A DNA stretch of 64,000 bases from Stenogyne calaminthoides (taxonomy: Eukaryota > Streptophyta > Magnoliopsida > Lamiales > Lamiaceae), in the NCBI GenBank assembly GCA_037126765.1, contig JBBCBC010000012.1:1054001-1118000 (forward strand). The letters run 5' to 3'. A model generated the notes under the pieces. The model was not told where the DNA came from, did not search any database, and saw only the letters and a program-made list of their open reading frames with translations. Position 1 is the first letter of the stretch. Each line of letters starts with the position of its first letter. Positions 57,871 to 64,000 of this stretch are shown here, piece after piece. Both the position numbers and the translations under genes were made by a program.

Positions 57871-60800
57871 CTACAAAAGATCGTCTAATCGCCTTCTCCA
57901 AATATACTCTTCTGACTCGGACTCCAAGATATCTTCCTCAATTTTTCTACCAACTAAATTCACAGCTCCTACCCGTTTCTCCGCCTCTTTGTACCGCTGC
58001 TCAGCAAGAAGAAGCTCAGCCTGCCTTTCTTTCAACTCATCAGAAACTGCCCTACTGACCATACCAATTCTTGTCTTCGTTTTTTTAAGCTCAATGGATT
58101 TCTCCTTAAAGGGAACAATTTTACGGAGTTGTGCTAAATGCTCCTTTAGCCATGATATGTTAATCTTACTAGCTTCCACATCAGTCACTTCATTTGTTAT
58201 GAGTTTAAGTTCAGATAAAATGGCTTCTACGTCATGGTGCTGCAGTCTCTGGACAACGTTGCACACAACTTGAAGCAAAGAAGCTATGACTGAAGGTGAC
58301 CTGAATATACAACGGGCAGTAATATCCCCATATTTTTCGAATATGGCCTCAAGTATAGGTGCAGCAGAGGCCTTCACTTTGTAGCCATTGACATTTAACA
58401 GACCATCGTTGCTTATGATGGATGATTGTTTATAATTGGTAGGAAAAATCTCAGCCTCGAGTTTGGGTGTTTTTGGAACCCTTGACCTGGGAAAATGAGC
58501 ACTCAAATAGCTCGTAATCAGACATAACAAGAGTGCTGAAACAACGAAGCTATAATATGGGGGTTTTCTTTGGCGGATAACTTCAATTACTTCCTCCGTT
58601 CCAATTTATTTGTCGTTTGGGAAATTAATTTTTTTTTCAACTATACCCTTTTTTTATATGTCTCATTTATTGAAATACAAGAATCTATGGGTATGTTTGT
58701 TTCAGACTGTTTCCTGATTGTGAAATTCTGGACTAGTAAAATGGTGAATTTGACTTTTGTGTATTGGTTGACAAGGTGTAGTAGGGCAGGATTGAGAAAA
58801 GATTGTGAAAAAAAAGTGATTGTGGAATTATTATATTGTGAAAGATTAATGTAAGCGTTATTTGGAAAAGAACAAGTAGGGAGAGAATGCAAGAGAGTGT
58901 AGGTATTAATATTATGGGTTAGGATGTTTGGTGGATTTTGAAATCTAGCTTGCATAATCCTAAAAACAAACATGCATTAGGATTTTGGAAGTAAATCTTG
59001 CTTTTGCTAATCCAGAAACAAACATACCCTATGTGAAATACCCATAAACAACAGTTAAATTGGAACAGAGGGAGTAGTTTAACTGGATATGTTACACTAG
59101 AGGATAATGTAATAAGCTGCATGTTGCACACTTACATTACAGGACTTGCACAAGAAGTCATATGATTGGAAGACGGACCCTGTTAGTAAAAAACAAATCG
59201 TCAAACCACGCAAGGAACATAATAAAACCATAAAGCAACAACTTTAACTTCCATAAAGTTTGAAAATATTTACACTGATGGAATATTAGCTTTATCTGCA
59301 TATACTGATATACTCCCTCCGTCCCATTTCAAAGTTCACACTTTGACCGGCACACATTTTAAGAAAAAGTGGTTTTATTGACTTTTTAAAGGGGATGGAG
59401 GGCGGTGATTGTGAGGGCGGAGATTGTGTGGTGGAGATTATAAGATTTTTTGCCATTTTTGGGGTGTGAAGATTGAAATGGGACGGCCCAAAATAGAAAG
59501 TGTGGAGGTTCGTTTGGGACGGAGGGAGTACATAATTGTCCATCATTTTGAACCTTTCAAAAAAAAATTCTCTCATTTTGAAGCAACTTTTCTCCTACAG
59601 AGCTTTAATTGTGGCTTTGCCAAATCCCAAGAGCCCCATTTAAACTACATAAAACAAAATAGAGTACCTTAAAAAGGCTTCCAAAATAATTACGCTGACG
59701 AAGTTACATATTATAAGGCTACTGGTCACAGTGAAATCCTTACCGAGACCATATATGTTGCTCTAGATATTATAACAAAGTTCAAGTTTCATATCCTTTT
59801 ATTTACAAATGGTAATTCGCAAGCTAACCATTCTCATAATTTAATGTAAATGCAAATTAAACTTTAAGTTCTTATATTTCTCAAAGCAAACACAATTCCA
59901 TGCATAAGCAGAAGGTTTAGTTCAAAGAAGCTGCTCACCTTATGCTTTTTTCTCGCATGCAAATGAGCATTCATGTCATCATCAGCATACCTGCAAATGA
60001 CATGATAAGTTCAGACATACATGTTCCAGATCTGTCAATTTAATTTAATATTTCACCAGAAGTGGCAGCTTACAACCAAACATAAGAGGCATAATCATAG
60101 AGATCGTCCAAAAAAAATATATTATGCTTTTTCTGTAGACCATGCTAATAATTACAGAAAACTATCTAATCAGAGAGAGAGAGAGTGACGTGATCCTAAG
60201 AGTGCAAGCAAACATGGAATGAAAATCAGAAGTTAACAAATGGTAAAAAGAAGTTGAAATGCAAATAAGTACTGCTCTCTATTATCATGAGCATCTGCAT
60301 AAAATATAGGCAGCAGATTTAGTGTCAAGAGCCCCTATTGGCATTTTTATCAGTTTATTGCAGAAAAAAAATAAAATTTGCTAAATATGGTTAAATCCAG
60401 GATATTTATTGAAGTAACGTAGATTGTCACATGGTGTGACGATACTTTCACCTTTCCAAATCAAATCATCGGATGGAGTGGCAATCTCATTTTGTGTGCA
60501 GCTTTTCCCAAGATCATCGCACACTTAAACTTTTTTCGTTATTTTATGCATGGTTCAACCATTTTCCGGTCAAGTATTCAACAACAAAAAGGATTAAGTG
60601 ATGTTATGCTTGTTATGTTATGCATGATTTTTGATGTATCTGAATTTTAGTGGGTTTTACATTCCCACACATTCATAAAGATAAATATACATAATTTTAA
60701 AAATAATAAGGAATAGCCTAACACACAGGTATTACAATTTCCTACACATACATAAATATTTATATAATAATAATAATAATAACAACACATATTTACGATT

Positions 60801-60989
60801 TGGAATTTTTTGTTTATATTTTACTTATCGCACTAATATTTACATAATATCCATTTCTTCATAAATATTTGAGCAAATTATTATGAATTGAAATAATCAG
60901 ACTATAGGTTTAATATTTATTAGAAAGGATTATTTTATTGATCTTGGTTTGATTCACAATTATGGTAAAAAAAAAGTGTGCAATTTCAT

Positions 60990-61020
<31 letters not shown>

Positions 61021-63596
61021 ATGACAGAATTTAAAGTAAGTAAAGCATATGTGTATGTACATATAATTATTTATATAAAAATTGGAAAAGAAATATATAA
61101 AACATAACATATAAGGGGTCATATATATGTTAAATAAAAAATATATACATATATACAATAAAAAATGCAACTAAGAGTATATAACAAACGCATACACATC
61201 CATATGTATAGCAAATTCATAAGAACACTACGCAAAAGCACACACAGTGTGACCATGCATACAACAAATATAACCATGTCATGCAGAAAGAAAACATCAA
61301 ACAATGAGACGAATGGCGATCTTGGGGAAACGCTGCAAAAAATGAGGATCGTCATCCATGAGGCTATTTAATATGGATAAGTGAGAGGATCGTATACCAT
61401 GTCACTATCTACGTTAATTTGATAAAAAACCTGGATTTTTACCATATAACACAAATACTTATAATATATACATATTTCCAAAACAGTGTGTGCTTATAAC
61501 TTCATTTCCAAATCAGGAACACGGTTATGATAAAGACGTATTTATCTGCACATACTTTTATAAGACAATCAATTGATTTAATGCATAATTGCAATTACTG
61601 TGTGCCACCTATGTGAGCAAAACTGGAGGCTTATCTCAACATTTGAGAAATACGTACACAGGAGAGAACTCAGGAGCTGGCGAATGTTTCTTTTGTGCCT
61701 GCAGCAAACATATTTAATATTAAACAAAATACGAATAACCTAATGTAAGAAAAACAGGGGGAAATACACTAATAAATGGGTTAGCCTACTTGATCAGCAG
61801 AAACGCCTGCGGCTGTTTCTACGTGCTTACTTAGATTCAACATTTCCTCAACACCATCAGTATAAACAACCTAAAGCCAAAAAAAAAACTCTCAGAAAGA
61901 GAATCTGGAAACAGATTACATATTAGAGAGATCGCTGACAGCCAACTTACCAAGTGCTTCTTATTTGAACAGTTGTATGAAGCAATAACCCCCTCAGAAA
62001 ACCTGTGATATTTAAATCATAATGAGCATACCAATTATAATACGAGATAATACTAAATATGGCGAAATTTAACCTAAACCCAATTAAGAGATAATCTAAG
62101 GTCAAATGTAAAGTAGTACTACTAAAAAACACTCACGTGCTACTTTTGATTCGCCAAATCTTTACTTTGCACCCAACCAGTTCATCACCATAAGCTTTGG
62201 AAGCACCCCATTCTGGGAGCCTGGACATGACAAACTAATTACTGAATTATTTGGAAGACAGAAATTTATCCAGTTAACAGAAGAAACTATACAGAGAGAT
62301 TCACAGTTACACTGCATTATATCTCAAAATCGTATGAAGAAGAAAGTTGTTGCCAAAAAGATGGCGGGATTAAAGCAGGTTATGATGGTTTAATATTTTG
62401 TCTTACACGTCATCAATAAATTAGTATCACTGTGATATGGAAAAGCTAAGAGTATATCTAAAAAGTTCAAACTTTCAGATGATTTGTTATTTATAGCATC
62501 ACACTTCCATTTCCATTTGGAAGCTGTCCAGCTCCTTAGTAGGTTGGAAAAAAGAAAATAGTAAACACAGAAGATTCAGCGGTTTATTTCCAACATTAAA
62601 ATTCAAGTGCAAGGTGGGATGTATGTCATCCTTCAAACTGCATTAAATAAAATGATCAAGAGAGCTACATTTGGAACTTACATATTAGATGAAGCATGAG
62701 TCGGATAACATTTCTCGGTTGCCTAAATTACAAAAAAATATAGTGAACTTTAAACGTGCAACATTTGACAGAAAATCAAGTATAAGATTAACCATTGCCT
62801 ACTTGATTGGAAAAAACATCATTAACTGGTTCTCCATTGCCCCTTTTCAGGTTCAAATATTCTTCTAGACCATCCGTACAAACCACCTAACAACAAATGT
62901 TTTAAGACAAGCAAGAAAAAGGCTAAGGGAGGTAACTAGACCAATATCCATTAGTTTGTGTCCAAAGATATAACTAAATCAATAACACTGCCTAAATCCA
63001 CTAAGAGAAATCACCATTACCAAGTTCTTCCCTGAATGCCTATGCAACACAACCCCCTTGGTGCACCTGTAGCATAGCAGTTTTAATTATGAAGAGATAT
63101 GTACATTGAAATTGATACAGCCGTTCAAATTCCTGATAATAAATATGTACAAATTGATGGGTACAACCCACACTGAGGAAGAACCCTAGCCACCCCAAGT
63201 GGGGTTTCATACTAACACCAAGTGGTGAAAGATGAAATAGCTCACTAGGTTTATAAGCTAGTTTTCCTCCCTCAAATAATTCCATGAGACAATTCACATA
63301 AACATCTTAAACACACAGGTGATCCTCCGTGCTTAATCATACCGGCAAAAGAAAAGATGGTTAACAGAACATCAAAGGATCAATTCCTTGAGCCCAAAAA
63401 AGTATCTAGGTGATACCAATGAGTAAATAAATTCATGGTTTTAAACGTAGAGTTAAATCAAAATCCAAATCCTGACACAACACAGTAAATGAAAACCAGC
63501 AGAATTCTAGGGCACTCACGCTTTGTGCTTTGGCCAAGACACCACCACCCGGCGACCAATTAAGCTCTCATCACAGCTCTTGATACCACTTGCCAT
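57871..63596 (-). CDS. Tudor-like plus PEARLI-4 domain protein, copy 2 (middle unresolved)
   Basis: The N-terminal half has eight exons in a continuous frame: 63596-63520, 63066-63021, 62886-62803, 62722-62682, 62220-62137, 62002-61951, 61870-61790, 61698-61660. They give two Tudor-like units: SLIGRRVVVSWPKHK...VVCTDGLEEYLNLK and ELVGCKVKIWRIKSSTFSEG...VVYTDGVEEMLNL. The C-terminal half has exons 59990-59939, 59179-59136 and 58486-57871, which encode the PEARLI-4 domain (VSWLKEHLAQL; LDDLL end). The halves do not join in phase. The exon equivalent to 50501-50430 of copy 1 was not found, and 60440-61640 holds divergent AT-rich sequence. Either an exon was missed or the gene is broken. Unlike copy 1, the last exon lacks the 28-residue tandem repeat. 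The start ATG at 63594-63596 is the first in its exon but could be preceded by another exon. Confidence 0.6.
58590..59074. mobile_element. Stowaway-like MITE hosting a nested MITE
   Basis: Ends CTTCCTCCGTTCCAATTTA and, reverse complemented, CTCCCTCTGTTCCAATTTAA. It is orthologous in position to 48897-49168 in copy 1 but longer because of the nested insertion. Confidence 0.7.
58689..59029. mobile_element. Nested MITE, same end family as MITE 1
   Basis: Ends GGGTATGTTTGTTTCAGAC and, reverse complemented, GGGTATGTTTGTTTCTGG, flanked by TAT (58686-58688 and 59030-59032). Copy 1 keeps only a short remnant (AAAAACAAACATGCATTAGG near 49030). Confidence 0.7.
59313..59528. mobile_element. Stowaway MITE
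   Basis: 216 bp flanked by TA on both sides. Ends CTCCCTCCGTCCCATTTC and, reverse complemented, CTCCCTCCGTCCCAAACG. It is the best-preserved Stowaway in the window and lies in an intron of copy 2. Confidence 0.9.
60030..61650. other. Divergent AT-rich intron-like region of copy 2
   Basis: Up to about 60440 it parallels 49930-50320 of copy 1; then homology stops and no exon is seen. It holds TA and TAA microsatellites (60764-60782, 60998-61020). The copy-1 exon encoding KEKSAKRKASMSKK should lie here but was not found. Confidence 0.6.
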
Positions 63597-63605
63597 CTCA
63601 ACAGC

Positions 63606-64000
63606 CTTAAACAACCAAATTCCAAAATTAACTGTTTATTAATTCATGAAAATCGAACAAATGAAGCAACAAGGACGACACAAGGAGAAATGGCATCGTT
63701 GCTAAAAAAAATCTACCAGAAATGAACAACAGCTATTCTCAGTCGACTGCAGAGGCTGCAAAATTGATTCTACACGCCGATTCCACGAAGCTTGAATTCG
63801 AGTCATGGTGTCATTCTTCCGCTGCTATAAATCGAATATCAAAACCAAAACCCCAATTGAAATTTCGAAACCCGTCCTGTTTCCTAAAAAAAAAAAATCT
63901 CCAAAAATGTGGATCATTATTATTTAGCCTCTTTTAGGCGGTTACGTACTTCATATCATGACGAATGGGGAAGTAATAAAAAAAGTAAGGCCAAGTCTTG
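63606..64000. other. Upstream flank of copy 2
   Basis: No exon identified. It may contain the 5' untranslated region and promoter of the copy-2 gene; no specific element is claimed. Confidence 0.45.

Overview
The window looks like nuclear DNA of a flowering plant. It is AT-rich, its host genes are split by many short GT-AG introns, and it is densely packed with plant transposable elements (Ty1/copia, large non-autonomous LTR elements, PIF/Harbinger, Stowaway, hAT, a tRNA-derived SINE, a Helitron-like element). Recognisable host genes are HOS1, SMC2, MnmE and Tudor/PEARLI-4 proteins. The lineage cannot be fixed from the sequence alone; a eudicot is likely.

Layout. 1-0.65 kb: decayed fragments of HOS1 exon 1 and of an MnmE (tRNA-modification GTPase) exon. 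1.5-6.66 kb: a head-to-head inverted duplication of an unrecognised, possibly propeller-type gene. The left copy has an open frame but a displaced start codon and three MITEs in its leader; the right copy keeps the ATG but is broken. 6.66-10.74 kb: a degraded Ty1/copia element lacking its 3' LTR. 10.96-31.4 kb: scattered exons of a minus-strand SMC2 pseudogene, pushed apart by a 10.5-kb three-LTR element full of CpG-rich tandem repeats (12978-23453, TSD TTAGG), a 1.95-kb solo LTR (23983-25932, TSD GCTAC) and a two-gene PIF/Harbinger element (26139-30140, TSD TTA). 32.4-35.2 kb: an unrecognised plus-strand gene split by a MITE-like insert and one frameshift. 37.1-42.5 kb: HOS1 (minus, eight exons, continuous frame, shortened C-terminus). 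42.9-46.1 kb: a MULE-like element and a hAT MITE. 48.1-63.6 kb: two direct, duplicated minus-strand genes combining N-terminal Tudor-like domains with a C-terminal PEARLI-4 domain, separated by a SINE, a foldback element and a Helitron-like element.

The host genes with the best claim to function are HOS1 (RING-type E3 ubiquitin ligase and nuclear-pore factor in cold and flowering control) and the first Tudor-PEARLI-4 gene. Their exon sums are exact multiples of three (2118 and 1188 nt), which supports the models. The others are decayed or unresolved. No operon-like logic applies; the region is best read as a few genes among nested transposons.

All exon edges and product names come from reading the sequence by eye and from remembered family features; no alignment or database search was run.
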